A stretch of 64,000 bases of DNA from an uncultured Clostridia bacterium (GCA_947624655.1 CANQLH010000003.1:1-64000); one strand, 5' to 3'. Numbered from the stretch's first letter, positions 1-10,492 are shown. Program-made: numbers and translations. The notes: generated by a model not told the origin, from the letters alone.

Positions 1-172
1 AAATTTTTGTTACAGAAATATTACATACAACTAGGTTTTAGGAATTTTTTTATTTAAAACCATTATCTAGTAACAATAAGTTCAAACTAACAACTTCATT
101 TTGGTCATGCACGAATAAAAAAAATTCAACATATAATTGACTATGCAAAAAAAATGGAGGTGCTTTTACAAT

Positions 173-874
173 ATGATAGGTGCATTAACAATATCTGGTT
201 TCTTTGCCTTTTTAAAATCTGCTTCTTTTGTTGTAGGATATATTCAAAGTTCTAATCTATTTCCTGAGCCACTAAGTTCAGAAGAAGAAAGAGAAGTATT
301 ATTAAAGTTCAAAAACGGAGATGAAGAAGCAAGAAATATCTTAATAGAAAGAAACTTAAGACTTGTTGCCCATGTCTCGAAAAAGTACGCATCTGCTAAT
401 ATTGATCAAGATGATTTAATTTCCATAGGCACAATAGGCTTAATAAAAGGGATAAATAGTTTTAATATGGATAAAAATATAAGACTTGCAACTTATGTAG
501 CTAGATGTATAGAAAATGAAATATTAATGTTTCTTAGATCTTCAAAAAAAACAAAGGCAGAAGTATACTTAAATGAACCTATCGGAAAAGATAAAGATGA
601 TAATGAAATAACACTTTTAGAAATATTAGAAAACGACGAAAGAAGTATTGAAGATGAAATTGATTTAAAATTAAAAACTAAAAAGTTATTTGAAAAAATG
701 AAAAAAGTATTAAAAGATAGAGAAAAGATTATTATAGAACTACGTTTTGGATTAAATGGTTGCGTTCCTAAGACTCAAAATGAAATTGCTAAAATGCTTG
801 GAATTAGCCGTAGTTATGTTTCGCGTATTGAAACAAAGGCGATAAACAAATTAAGCAAAGAATTTCAAGAATAG
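173..874 (+). CDS. sigK: RNA polymerase sporulation sigma factor, SigK type
   Basis: Late mother-cell sigma factor that directs RNA polymerase to coat and cortex genes. Region 2 is clear (RNLRLVAHVSKKY, then DLISIGTIGLIKGINSF and RLATYVARCIENEILMFLR) and region 4.2 carries an HTH (EIAKMLGISRSYVSRIE). The hydrophobic N-terminus (GFFAFLKSASFVVGYI) resembles the SigK pro-sequence that SpoIVFB removes in known systems. The track opens at a TTG at 137. I prefer the ATG at 173 because GGAGG lies about 12 bases upstream and the protein then begins like other pro-SigK (MIGALTISG). It gives 233 aa. The gene is continuous, with no skin element. Its CGG triplets are out of frame (AAC GGA, ATC GGA) and cause no shift. 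SigE is a close paralogue; the N-terminus favours SigK. Confidence 0.88.
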   Translation: MIGALTISGFFAFLKSASFVVGYIQSSNLFPEPLSSEEEREVLLKFKNGDEEARNILIERNLRLVAHVSKKYASANIDQDDLISIGTIGLIKGINSFNMDKNIRLATYVARCIENEILMFLRSSKKTKAEVYLNEPIGKDKDDNEITLLEILENDERSIEDEIDLKLKTKKLFEKMKKVLKDREKIIIELRFGLNGCVPKTQNEIAKMLGISRSYVSRIETKAINKLSKEFQE

Positions 875-910
875 AAAATATGTAGGAAGTTTAAAATTCC
901 TACATATTTT
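875..910. terminator. Bidirectional terminator between sigK and the convergent hypothetical gene
   Basis: A perfect 14-bp inverted repeat (AAAATATGTAGGAA / TTCCTACATATTTT) with an 8-base loop starts directly after the sigK stop. The A/T ends supply a T-run on both strands, so it can serve both convergent genes. Confidence 0.8.
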
Positions 911-921
911 AACTTATTAAT

Positions 922-2460
922 TTATAAACCATAAAAACTATTATCATTTATACCAGAATAAGATTCATTAAATGAACTGTTATTATCATTTTGGCCTGAT
1001 GTCATAAAATCCGATTGATCCATTAAAGCATCATTCTGAAAGTTAAGTGAATTTTGCATATTAATATAATATCCTATAAGGGCTGTTACTGGAGTAGCAT
1101 TAATTAATGGATTTTGTTCATCTGTTAATCCAATTTTTTGAAGCAACTGACTATTAACTTTTTGGATTTGGATAGGTAGAACCATTGCTAATTGATTTAT
1201 ATATGAAGCTTCTTGATCATTTAATGTAACTGTTGATGTGCTATCAAAATCTTCTATATTTACACTATTAACAAAGGTTTTTGTATTTTCAAGCGTATAT
1301 TCATAATTTAAACTATCATTTTCATCAATTTTTATTTCAAAAGCTAATACATAATTTTCTTTTACATTCTGAGTTCCTAAATTCGAATAGTTTGCACTAA
1401 ATTTAACATTAAATTCTGAATCATCTATTGGTACTGCCAAATCAAAATCATATCCTATTTTACCTTGATTTGTATCTTCTGCCTTTGTTATTGTTGCACT
1501 TATTATTGTTTCTCCATCTTCAGCAATTGTAATTGTTAATAATGCATTATTAATCATTATTTGTATATTGGTTGAATTTTCAATAACTATTTCTATTAAT
1601 CCATTTTTATTAACATTTATCTTAATAAATTCATTATCTGCTGGTAATTCTGAAGCATCTACATCATCACTACCCTCTAATAAACTTTCCATAAGCTCAT
1701 TTACTTCACTAGGTAAATTTTCACTTTGACTTGCTTCAGTTATTATTTGTTTTAATATTGTAAAGGCTTGTCTTTCTGATATTGTAAGCGAAAAAGTTCC
1801 TGCATCTTCATTCTTTGTAAAATCTGTATCTTTCAAATTTTCTAATATAATATTTTTATAAATTTCTAATTCTGCTTGCATTTGCTCTTCTGTTATTAAA
1901 GTTTGTTCTTCTTCATTAAGTAAATTCAATATTTCATTTGAAGTTTCTTCTGGTACTTCTAATTTTGTCAATAATTCTTGTATTCTACTCATATCAACTG
2001 CAAGATATTGATTTATAACAATATTTGATGCAATACCATATACATCATTAACCTTTTTTAAGTCAACAGGAAATGATACGTCATCTGAATAATTTAATTG
2101 TATATGTTGTTCTGATGCATTTTTAGATTTATCTGTTTTTCCTGAAAATGTTAAACTTAAATTATTTACACTATCAACATTTAACATATCCTTTAGTTCA
2201 GCTGGTGCATCAAGATTAACTGTTAACTTACCACTACTTTCATAAGGTGTTGTTTCTAATTTTTTAAAATAGTTTCCTAAGCTGACATTATTATAAGTTT
2301 CAAGACTTTTAGCATTTTCTCCAACATACTTGAAAAATAATTGCTCATTAGTCTTTAAAAAATCAGTTTGCAAATAGATAAATAAACCTCCTGCTACAAT
2401 TATTAATATGATTAAAAATACTATTAACACTATTATTAATGTTTTATTTTTTTTCATCAT
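922..2460 (-). CDS. Membrane-anchored extracytoplasmic protein of unknown function
   Basis: A 512-aa protein with a lysine-rich start (MMKKNK) and one strong hydrophobic segment (TLIIVLIVFLIILIIVAGGLFIYL, residues 7-30), followed by a long polar, acidic domain. It is probably anchored with the C-terminal domain outside the cell. Runs such as KIDENDSLNYEYTLENT suggest repeated beta-rich units. The C-terminus is Asn/Ser-rich (GQNDNNSSFNESYSGINDNS). I do not recognise the family with certainty. The start is supported by GGGGGAAG immediately upstream and a promoter about 45 bases before it. It stands alone, convergent with sigK. CGG triplets here are out of frame (for example TCG GAT). Confidence 0.75.
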   Translation of the reverse strand: MMKKNKTLIIVLIVFLIILIIVAGGLFIYLQTDFLKTNEQLFFKYVGENAKSLETYNNVSLGNYFKKLETTPYESSGKLTVNLDAPAELKDMLNVDSVNNLSLTFSGKTDKSKNASEQHIQLNYSDDVSFPVDLKKVNDVYGIASNIVINQYLAVDMSRIQELLTKLEVPEETSNEILNLLNEEEQTLITEEQMQAELEIYKNIILENLKDTDFTKNEDAGTFSLTISERQAFTILKQIITEASQSENLPSEVNELMESLLEGSDDVDASELPADNEFIKINVNKNGLIEIVIENSTNIQIMINNALLTITIAEDGETIISATITKAEDTNQGKIGYDFDLAVPIDDSEFNVKFSANYSNLGTQNVKENYVLAFEIKIDENDSLNYEYTLENTKTFVNSVNIEDFDSTSTVTLNDQEASYINQLAMVLPIQIQKVNSQLLQKIGLTDEQNPLINATPVTALIGYYINMQNSLNFQNDALMDQSDFMTSGQNDNNSSFNESYSGINDNSFYGL

Positions 2461-2503
2461 TCTTCCCCCTCTTATAATTTTCTTAAGTATTTTAGCAAAA
2501 TAT

Positions 2504-2531
2504 ATTGTATCACATTAGCAAATTTAGTCAA
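2504..2531 (-). promoter_or_regulatory. SigA-type promoter of the membrane-anchored hypothetical
   Basis: Read on the minus strand: TTGACT, a 16-base spacer, then TACAAT. It lies about 45 bases before the ATG at 2460, with a good ribosome binding site between. Confidence 0.6.
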
Positions 2532-2588
2532 GACAAAATTCTACATTTTTATTTATTTTTGTTACAGGACAATTGTTTTTATATTAAA

Positions 2589-2734
2589 AGAATAGCTGAA
2601 ATGATTTATTTGAAAGAGCTGCGTAAGCGATCAACCGGAGCGGAGCGTAGGGCGAATGGAGCAGTCTACATATATATCTTTAATTTGTAGACTGCGACAC
2701 CAAAGCTCTAAAAATAAATCATTTCAGCTATTCT
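2589..2734. repeat. Palindromic intergenic element with 23-bp perfect terminal inverted repeats (type E)
   Basis: The ends are a perfect 23-bp inverted repeat beginning AGAATAGCTGAAATGATTTA. Inside are a GC-rich core (GCGTAAGCGATCAACCGGAG), an inner pair AGAGCT/AGCTCT and a hairpin GCAGTCTAC / GTAGACTGC. It occupies most of the 300-bp gap between two minus-strand genes. The architecture (TIRs, GC-rich core, inner hairpin) matches the four 140-bp elements elsewhere in the window, but the sequence differs. The ORF-track entry 2505..2690 is only an open frame through it. It encodes no protein I recognise; it could be a MITE-like or structured-RNA element. Confidence 0.8.
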
Positions 2735-2760
2735 ATTGAAACACCCCATTATACTGTAAC

Positions 2761-3990
2761 TTATTTTTTCCTTCTAATTATCCAACCATTTTCACATTTA
2801 ATTGGTAAATGCATTTTAACAAGTTGACCTTTTTTCCCTGGATTTATGCTTTCTATTTCTTCCTCTGTATCTGCATCCCATAATCTATCTATATTAAACT
2901 TAAATACCTCAATAGTTCCTGGTATTATTATTTCCAAAGTATCATTAACAAATAACTTATTTTTTATTTCAATAATAGATTTATCTTGATTGTATTCTAT
3001 AATTTTACCTCCATATTCATAGTCTGGATTATATTGTTTTCCCTCATATTCTTGAAAATCTTTGTTACTTCTATCATTGAAATAAAATGTTGTCAAACTT
3101 CTAGTTTTTACCTTATCTATTTCTTCCAAATATCTTGTATAATCATAACTCTCAGGAGATTTTATATAATCGTCAATAGCATTTCTATAAGCATTTACAA
3201 CACTTGCTAAATAATATTCTGTTTTTAGCCTTCCTTCTATTTTAAGACTATCCACTCCCATTTCGATTATTTCTGGTATTTCTTTTAAAAGGCATAAATC
3301 TTTTGATGAAAATATATATGTTCCTTTGTTATCATATTCAACAGGCATAAGATTTCCTGGATTATTTCTTTCTTCTGCATACACATTATATTCCCATCTA
3401 CAACTCTGTGCACAATCTCCTAAATTAGCACTTCTTGAAGCTAAAAAGTCGCTTAAAAAGCATCTTCCTGAATATCCAAAGCATAATGCACCATGTACAA
3501 ATATTTCTGTTTCTAGCCCCATTGGAGTTCCATTTATTATTTCTTTTATCTGCTCTTTATTAAGTTCTCTTGCAAGTATAATACGTTTTGCACCATTTTT
3601 ATACCAAAACATTGCAGAATGTGCACTAACAACATTTGCTTGTGTACTTATATGAATATCTACATCTGGTGCTTCTTCCCTTATAATCTCTAGAACTCCC
3701 CCATCAGATACTATTATACCATCTACTTTAAGTTTATTAAGCATTCTAGCCTGCTTTTTTATTTCGTCATAATTTTCATCCATTGCATATATATTTATAG
3801 CAGCATATACTTTTTTACCTATTTCGTGTGCATAAATGATTGTATTTTCTAAGTCATTATCATCAACTTCTGCTCTACTTCTTAATGATAAAGAAGCGGT
3901 TCCACAATATACAGCATCTGCTCCATATAAAAATGCTGTTTTTGCTTTTTCAAATGACCCTGCTGGTGCTAATAACTCTGGCTTATTCAT
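2761..3990 (-). CDS. U32 family peptidase / TrhP-like tRNA hydroxylation protein
   Basis: A 409-aa member of the U32 'collagenase-like' family. Several of these proteins are in fact needed for 5-hydroxyuridine in tRNA (TrhP) or rRNA hydroxylation (RlhA). It opens with the typical PELLAPAGSFEKAKTAFLYGADAVYCG. It has the family signature ETEIFVHGALCFGYSGRC and cysteines in CFGYSGRC and GDCAQSCRW that fit an Fe-S centre, followed by SSKDLCLLKEIPEIIEMGVDSLKIEGR. The C-terminal part is the usual beta-barrel extension. It lies 7 bases downstream of ispG in the pyrB-miaB-mutS-ispG run. No in-frame CGG was seen. Peptidase activity should not be assumed. Confidence 0.85.
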   Translation of the reverse strand: MNKPELLAPAGSFEKAKTAFLYGADAVYCGTASLSLRSRAEVDDNDLENTIIYAHEIGKKVYAAINIYAMDENYDEIKKQARMLNKLKVDGIIVSDGGVLEIIREEAPDVDIHISTQANVVSAHSAMFWYKNGAKRIILARELNKEQIKEIINGTPMGLETEIFVHGALCFGYSGRCFLSDFLASRSANLGDCAQSCRWEYNVYAEERNNPGNLMPVEYDNKGTYIFSSKDLCLLKEIPEIIEMGVDSLKIEGRLKTEYYLASVVNAYRNAIDDYIKSPESYDYTRYLEEIDKVKTRSLTTFYFNDRSNKDFQEYEGKQYNPDYEYGGKIIEYNQDKSIIEIKNKLFVNDTLEIIIPGTIEVFKFNIDRLWDADTEEEIESINPGKKGQLVKMHLPIKCENGWIIRRKK

Positions 3991-3997
3991 ATATTAA

Positions 3998-5074
3998 TCA
4001 ATCCTTTCTTAAATTAATATTTTCAAGAATTTCTTGTTTTAGTACCTCAACTATTTTTTCCTGAGGAACTTTTCTAATTATTTGTCCTTTTTTAAATAAA
4101 AGTCCCTCTTTTATTCCTCCAGCAATACCAATGTCAGCTTCTTTTGCTTCTCCGTGGACCGATTTACTGCACAACCCATTACTGCAACAGTTAGATTTGC
4201 TTCTATTGTTTGTAAAAAGCTTTCTACTTCTTTTGCAATAGGTATTAAATCTATCTGTGTTCTTCCACATGTAGGACACGCTATAAGAGTTGGAGATTTT
4301 TTATATAATCCACAGTCTTTTAAAATTTCTTTTGCAACTTTTACCTCTTCTATTGGGTCATCTGATAAAGATACTCTCAAAGTGTTACCAATTCCTTCTC
4401 TTAAAAGAACTCCTAAGCCTATACTTGACTTAATTGTTCCAGAAAACGCAGTTCCTGCTTCTGTTATTCCAATATGAAGCGGATAATTAAAGCTTTCACT
4501 TGCCTTTTCATATGCTTTAATACATAAATCTAAGTTAGAAGCTTTTAATGATACACATATATCATAAAAGTCAAGTTCTTCTAATATTTTAATATGTCTT
4601 AAAGCACTTTCAACCATTGCTTCTGCTGTTGGGCTTCCTCCATATTTTTCAAGCAAGTCTTTCTCAAGTGAGCCTGCATTTACTCCTATCCTTATAGGAA
4701 TATTTTTTTCTTTGCAAGCATTTACAACCTTCTCTACTCTATCTCTTCCACCTATATTACCTGGATTTATTCTAAGCTTATCTACTCCACTATTTATTGC
4801 TTCAAGAGCAATTTTATAGTCAAAGTGAATATCTGCAACTATTGGAATATGGATTCTTTTTTTTATTTCTTTAATTGCCTTTGCATCATCAATATCTAAG
4901 CATGCTACTCTTATAATTTCGCATCCAGCCTTTTCCAACTCTAATGTTTGATTTACTGTACTATCTACATCTTTAGTTTTTGTGTTTGTCATTGATTGAA
5001 TTACAACTTTATTATCCCCACCTATGTTTACGTTTCCGAACGGTAATCTTTCTGGTATCTTTTCTATTCGTCAT
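3998..5074 (-). CDS. ispG: 4-hydroxy-3-methylbut-2-enyl diphosphate synthase, with three CGG +1 shift sites
   Basis: Fe-S enzyme of the MEP isoprenoid pathway converting MEcPP to HMBPP. The track splits it into a headless 293-aa ORF and a 93-aa tail. Reading c-GGN at three in-frame CGG codons (plus coordinates 5036-5038, 4159-4161, 4152-4154) gives one 357-aa protein starting [19 protein letters not shown] and continuing [17 protein letters not shown]. It has the cluster cysteines CPTCGR and ends [24 protein letters not shown]. The restored glycines are G13, G305 and G307; the last two are in the invariant NGPGE motif, two shifts separated by one CCA codon. The start at 5074 is preceded by AAAGGAATG. 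It lies between mutS and the U32 gene. Confidence 0.93.
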
Positions 5075-5131
5075 ATTTAATCACATTCCTTTCTAGGGCA
5101 CAAATCTGGTTGGAAAAGAATTCCTCCTAAA

Positions 5132-7747
5132 TTATGATGCCGTCTCTTTAAGTTTAACTAAAATATTCATTGCATCAATTGGTGTTAATTCGTTTACATT
5201 TACCTTATCTAATTCGTGTGCAATTTCTGCAAGTTTATAATTATACATATCAAGTTGTCCAACAGCTACTTTTTGTTCTTCCTTCTGCATTGTCTTTTCC
5301 CCTAACATGCTTTTTCTTTCAAGATTTTTTAAAATATCTTTTGCATTTTTTAATACTTCCTTTGGTACTCCTGCAAGACGAGCAACGTGTATACCATAGC
5401 TTTCGTCTGTGCCACCTTTTACAATTTTTCTTAAGAAAATTACATCTTCGCCCTTTTCCTTTACTGCAACTGAATAATTTTTTATTCCTTCTACATTATT
5501 CTCAAGCTTTGTAAGTTCATGATAATGAGTTGCAAATAATGTCTTAGCACCACATTTTTCTTTATCTGCCATAAATGTTGCAACTGCCCAAGCAATAGAA
5601 AGTCCGTCATAAGTTGAAGTACCTCTTCCTATTTCATCTAGTATTACTAAACTATTTTGAGTTGCTTCCTTTAGAATATTTGCAACTTCCATCATCTCAA
5701 CCATAAAGGTACTTTGTCCCATACCTAAATCATCTGATGCTCCAACTCTTGTAAAGATTTTATCAACAACGCCAATTTTTGCATATTTTGCAGGTACAAA
5801 TGAGCCTATTTGTGCCATTAAAGTAATTAATGCAACTTGTCTCATATATGTTGATTTTCCTGCCATATTTGGCCCAGTTATAATTCCGAAGTCTGTCAGC
5901 ATCCTTATTCATATATGTATCATTCGGAACGAAACTTCCTGAAGGTATCATTTTTTCAATAACAGGGTGTCTTCCTTCTTCAATATTAATCTCCCCACTA
6001 TTATCAACTATTGGCATTACATAATTTAAGTCATCTGCAACTTCTGCAAAAGAGCAGAATACATCGAGAGTTGCTATTGTCTCTGCTGTTTTTTGAATTC
6101 TAACTATTTCCTTTGCAATTTTTTCTCTAATTTCAACAAATAGATTATATTCTAATTCTATTAACTTTTCTTCAGAACCTAAAATTGTATTTTCTAATTC
6201 TTTTAATTCTTCTGTTATATATCTTTCACCATTTGTTAAAGTTTGTTTTCTTATATATCTATCTGGGACTAAATTCAAGTTTGACTTAGTAACTTCTATA
6301 TAATAGCCAAATACTTTGTTAAAACCAACCTTCAAGTTTTTAATTCCAGTTGCTTCTTTTTCTTTAACCTCTATATTTACTAACCATACTTTTCCCTTAG
6401 TTGATGCTTCTTTTAATTTGTCGACCTCTTTGTTATATCCTTTTTTTATAAGATTACCTTCGGTTATTGCTATTGATGGTTCTTCTATAATTGATTTTTC
6501 TATCAAACTATGTATATCTTTTAATTCATCTAAATTGTTATATATTTCGGTAAGTTCTTTAGATTTTGTCGTAGATAAAATATTCTTTAATTCTGGAAGT
6601 CTTGATATAGATGTTTTTAATGAAAGTAAATCTCTTGCATTAGCATTTCCTAGAGATATTTTACCTGCTAATCTTTCTATATCAAATATTTTCTTTAAAC
6701 AATCAATAACGTCTCCTCTAAGCATCATATTGTTTTTTAGTTCTTTTACTGCATCAAGTCTTCCGATTTATCTCATTTACATCAATAAGTGGGTCATTAA
6801 CCCATCTCCTTAAAAGTCTTCCTCCCATAGAAGTTGATGTTTTATCTAATACCCAAAGAAGAGTTCCTCTTTTACCTTTATCCCTCATTCTTTCTGTTAA
6901 TTCGAGATTTCGTCTTGCACTTATATCTAATGCCATATATTTAGTTGTATTATATATTTTAATAACATTTATGTTTCCGAACTTCTATTTTTTGAGTTTC
7001 TTTTATATACTCGAGCAATGCATTTATTGCAGAAATAGCAAATTCTTTGCCTTCTAATTCTTGTATATCTATTCCTTTTTCATCTGTAATCTTATATCTA
7101 TTTACTAATGCAGTCGTATCAGTAGAAAATTTTTCTTCATCTTCACATGATATATAACACTCTATTCTCTCTTTTATTTTGCCTATTTCTTCAGATGTCG
7201 AATACATCATTGGATTTACTACGAGTTCTTTTGGATAATATCTTGCTATTTCATCTAATAATTTTGAAAAATTATTTGTTTCTTTAATTTGAGTTGCTAA
7301 AAAGTCTCCTGTTGAAATATCACATACTGCTACTCCAAAGAATATTCCTTGTTTATATATCGACATTATGTAATTATTCTTTTTTTCTTCTAGTAAATTA
7401 TCTTCAATAATAGTTCCAGGAGTTACAATTCTTATAACATCCCTTTTTACTATTCCCTTTGCCTTTTTAGGGTCTTCTAACTGTTCACAAATTGCAACTT
7501 TATATCCTTTTTCTATAAGTTTTGCAATATATACATTTGCAGCGTGATAAGGGATTCCACACATTGGTGCTCTTTCTTCTTGCCCACATTCCTTTCCTGT
7601 CAATGTTATCTCTAGTTCTCTTGATGCTATTTGTGCATCTTCAAAAAACATCTCGTAAAAATCTCCAAGTCTATAAAATAATATGCAATCCTTATATTGT
7701 TCCTTTGTATCAAGATAATGCTGCATCATAGGTGAAAACTCTGCCAT
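5132..7747 (-). CDS. mutS: DNA mismatch repair protein MutS, with three CGG +1 shift sites
   Basis: Mismatch-recognition ATPase. The track shows four pieces (7747-6959, 6936-6754, 6728-5763, 5902-5132). Skipping the C of in-frame CGG at 6977-6979, 6763-6765 and 5886-5888 joins them into 870 aa, normal for MutS. The joins read [40 protein letters not shown] and [19 protein letters not shown] (G257, G328, G620). The mismatch-binding domain is at the N-terminus ([28 protein letters not shown], whose Phe-x-Glu is DFYEMF). The ATPase has Walker A GPNMAGKS, Walker [16 protein letters not shown] and the ATHYHEL switch. The ATG directly abuts the miaB stop, with GGAGGAGAAA inside the miaB end. No mutL is in the window. 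Confidence 0.95.
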
Positions 7748-9134
7748 TTATTTTTCTCCTCCTACTTCTCCTTGTAAGTACCATAGACAATCTTTTGTTA
7801 TATTTACATCAATTATATTATTTAGTAGATTGTCATTTCCAGAAAATACAACTACCTTATTAGCATCTGTTCGTCCAGTTAGCATATTATTGTTTGTTTT
7901 ACTTTTACCCTCAACTAGGACTTTTTGTATTGTTCCTACATACTTTGAATTATTTTCTTCTATTTGGCTCTCAACAAGTTCTTTTAATTTGTTGAACCTT
8001 TTATGTTTTATTTCTTCTGGTATTTGGTTTAGCATTTTATCTGCTGGAGTTCCGAACTCTCCTAGAATATATAAACATAAATACTTGTTCAAATTTTATT
8101 TTTCTTACAACATCTAATGTATCTTCAAAATCTTCTTCTGTTTCCTCTGGAAATCCAACTATTATATCTGTTGAGAATACAACATTTGGTATTTCACGTT
8201 TTATTTTTTCTGCAAGTTCAAGATATTGTTCTTTAGTATATTTTCTATTCATCTTCTTTAGTACATTTGTGCTTCCTGATTGTAGAGGAAGATGCAATAT
8301 TTTGCAAACTTTGTCACATGTTTTTATAGCTTCTATTACATCATCTGTAAAATCTTTTGGATGTGGTGAAATAAATCTTATTCTTTCTATTCCATCGATT
8401 TCATTTACATCTTTTAAAAGATTAGAAAATTTATATCCATTCCCTCCATCATAAGAATTTACATTTTGACCAAGAAGTGTTATTTCTTTATAGCCTTCCT
8501 TTGCAAGTAATTTTATTTCATTTAGAATATCACTTGGCTTTCTACTTCTTTCTCTTCCCCTTACATAAGGAACTATACAATAACTGCAAAAGTTATTACA
8601 TCCATACATTATAGTTACAGATGCTTTTACATTACTTTCTCTTTTAATTGGCATTCCTTCATAAATTTCTCCATCTATGTCTATTACATCTGTAATTTTA
8701 TTTCTTTTAGAACGTACGTTATATAAGTCTTCTGGAAATTTATTTAATGTATGTGTTCCAAAAATTATGTCAAAATATGGATAGCTTTTATGCAATTTTT
8801 CTTGAATATGTTTTTCTTGCATCATACAACCGCCAATAGCAATAATTGCACCTGTTTGCTTTTTATAATTTTTTAGTTCTCCTAACTTTCCAAAAAGCTT
8901 TTCCTCTGCATTTTCTCTTACGCAACAGGTATTAAATACTATTAAATCGGCTTCCTTTGCATCATTGCACTTTGAATATCCCATTTTCTCAATCATGCCA
9001 CATAATTTTTCAGAATCATTTTCATTTAACATACATCCCATAGTTAAAATATAGTATTTTAAATTTTTATCTTCATTTAATTCTTTTACTTTATTTATGT
9101 ATGTATTTTCTCTATCAAATTCTAGTATTTCCAT
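7748..9134 (-). CDS. miaB: tRNA-2-methylthio-N6-dimethylallyladenosine synthase, with one CGG +1 shift site
   Basis: Radical-SAM methylthiotransferase that modifies A37 (ms2i6A) of tRNAs reading UNN codons. The N-terminal UPF0004 domain has cysteines in LTMGCMLNENDSEK, FNTCCVREN and IGGCMMQ; the radical-SAM motif is YGCNNFCSYC. The track breaks it at 8052-8054. c-GGA gives FMFIYSRRV-G-TPADKM, restoring the conserved Y-S-x-R-x-G-T-P-A motif (G361). The C-terminus is a TRAM domain (YVGTIQKVLVEG...TGRTDANKVVVF). Merged length 461 aa. The start is supported by AAAGGAAG. Its own product influences reading-frame maintenance in known bacteria, so a shift site here could give feedback; that is inference. 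Confidence 0.94.
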
Positions 9135-9154
9135 TAATATTCTTCCTTTAACCT

Positions 9155-10057
9155 TTAAGCTTTATCTAATACTTGTAATAAAAGTGCCATACGTATATAT
9201 AGTCCATTATGTGCTTGCTCAAAATAACATGCTCTTGGATCATCATCAACATCAGTTGAAATTTCTATTACTCTTGGCAATGGATGCATAAGTATTGTAT
9301 CTTTAGAAAATGTATCTAATACTTCTTTGTTAATGATAAACTCTTCTTTTCCAAAGTCTCCTTCAAATCTTTCTGCTTGAATTCTTGTATGATAAATTAT
9401 GTCTAAATCTCTTGGTAAGTCATCAAAACTACTGCACTTTTTATACTCTATTCCTCTTAGCTTTAACATATCTATATATTCTTGTGGTAACATAAATGCT
9501 TCTTTGCTTAGTCCATATATTTCAACATTGTCATATAGAGATAATAATTTAATAAGCGAATGTATTGTTCTTCCATATAATAAATCTCCAAGAATTGCAA
9601 CTTTTACTCCATCAATAGTACCTTTCTTTTCTTTTATAGTATAAAGATCTAATAAAGCCTGTGTTGGATGCTCCCCCTTTCCTGCTCCTGCATTTAATAT
9701 TGGAATTTTTTCTACACTTGCAGCTTCAATGGCTGATGTATCAGAGCTGTGTCTTATTACCATTGCATCTGCATATCCAGCAATTACTCTTACAGTATCT
9801 TGTATTGTTTCTCCTTTTGCTGCTGAAGAAAATTCTTTTGCATTTTCTGTTGTTATAATTTTTGCTCCAAGCTTTAATGCAGCTGTTTCGAATGATAATC
9901 TTGTTCTTGTACTTGGCTCATAAAACATTACAGCTACAATTTTATCATCTAACTTGTGAGAATATTCTTTAGGATTATTTTTTATTTTGTCAGCTAATTC
10001 AAATAATTCCTCTAAACTTTTTTTATCGTATTGTTCACTACTTAATATATGTTTCAT
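9155..10057 (-). CDS. pyrB: Aspartate carbamoyltransferase catalytic subunit
   Basis: Second step of pyrimidine biosynthesis: carbamoyl phosphate plus aspartate to carbamoylaspartate. At 300 aa it has the carbamoyl-phosphate signature FYEPSTRTRLSFE, the GKGEHPTQALLDLYTI segment and the C-terminal HPLPRVIEIS loop. It starts 8 bases after AGGAGGGG. It is first in the pyrB-miaB-mutS-ispG-U32 run, 20 bases before miaB. No other pyr gene and no pyrI is next to it, and I saw no PyrR-type attenuator beyond a short AAGGT/ACCTT hairpin in the leader. No in-frame CGG was seen. Confidence 0.93.
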   Translation of the reverse strand: MKHILSSEQYDKKSLEELFELADKIKNNPKEYSHKLDDKIVAVMFYEPSTRTRLSFETAALKLGAKIITTENAKEFSSAAKGETIQDTVRVIAGYADAMVIRHSSDTSAIEAASVEKIPILNAGAGKGEHPTQALLDLYTIKEKKGTIDGVKVAILGDLLYGRTIHSLIKLLSLYDNVEIYGLSKEAFMLPQEYIDMLKLRGIEYKKCSSFDDLPRDLDIIYHTRIQAERFEGDFGKEEFIINKEVLDTFSKDTILMHPLPRVIEISTDVDDDPRACYFEQAHNGLYIRMALLLQVLDKA

Positions 10058-10125
10058 TTTTCCCCTCCTAGTTTTTTCATATACACCAAGGTTAAATTAC
10101 CTTAGTCTTTGCATATTTGTTACTA

Positions 10126-10154
10126 ATTATATTACATAAATTTCCTTATTTCAA
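10126..10154 (-). promoter_or_regulatory. SigA-type promoter of the pyrB-miaB-mutS-ispG operon
   Basis: Minus strand: TTGAAA, 17-base spacer, TATAAT, about 70 bases before the pyrB start. The leader between them contains a small inverted repeat AAGGT..ACCTT (10088-10103). The rest of the 10058-10492 gap holds the repeat element below and nothing else I recognise. Confidence 0.7.
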
Positions 10155-10222
10155 CATTTTTTAATAAATAAAAAAACAATAACGCTACAAGATAATGGTT
10201 TTAGCAAAAAAATTTTTAACTA

Positions 10223-10364
10223 CGTTTGGAAATAATATATTTAATTTACGAAGTGACGCGTAGCATGGGAGCGACTTAGAGACTGTTGGAGCTTTGCTCC
10301 ATACAGTTCTCTTAGGAGACGACCAACAAGGAACGAGTCAAATTAAATATATTATTTCCAAACG
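10223..10364 (+). repeat. 140-bp palindromic element, copy A
   Basis: Perfect 25-bp terminal inverted repeats (CGTTTGGAAATAATATATTT... and its complement). The core is ACGAAGTGACGCGTAGCATG, then GGAGCGACTTAGAG, a variable hairpin, and CTTAGGAGACGACCAACAAG. The hairpin here is ACTGT-t-GGAGC / GCTCC-at-ACAGT. The AT-rich arms and GC-rich core stand out from the surroundings. Weaker outer pairing (ATAATGGTTT on both sides) extends beyond the TIR. It has no coding potential. Copies B and D share this orientation and copy C is inverted. Confidence 0.9.
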
Positions 10365-10492
10365 GATTAAAAACAAACCATTATAAAGTTCGAAATAATG
10401 ATTTTTTTACATTTTTTTACAAATTATTAATGTCAAAATTTGTTTTTCTACATAATATATATTAAAGCTTGTATTTAAGCTTTAGGAAAGGA

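Noticed and set aside
2505-2690. Small ORF of 61 aa
   Set aside because: It runs through the palindromic element at 2589-2734, with no ribosome site and no recognisable protein.
3326-3655. 109-aa plus-strand ORF opposite the U32 gene, and similar plus-strand entries
   Set aside because: Antisense shadows of real minus-strand genes with no ribosome site or family match.
3998-4279. 93-aa ORF starting at 4279
   Set aside because: The out-of-frame N-terminal part overlaps ispG; only the tail after the two shift sites is real IspG sequence.
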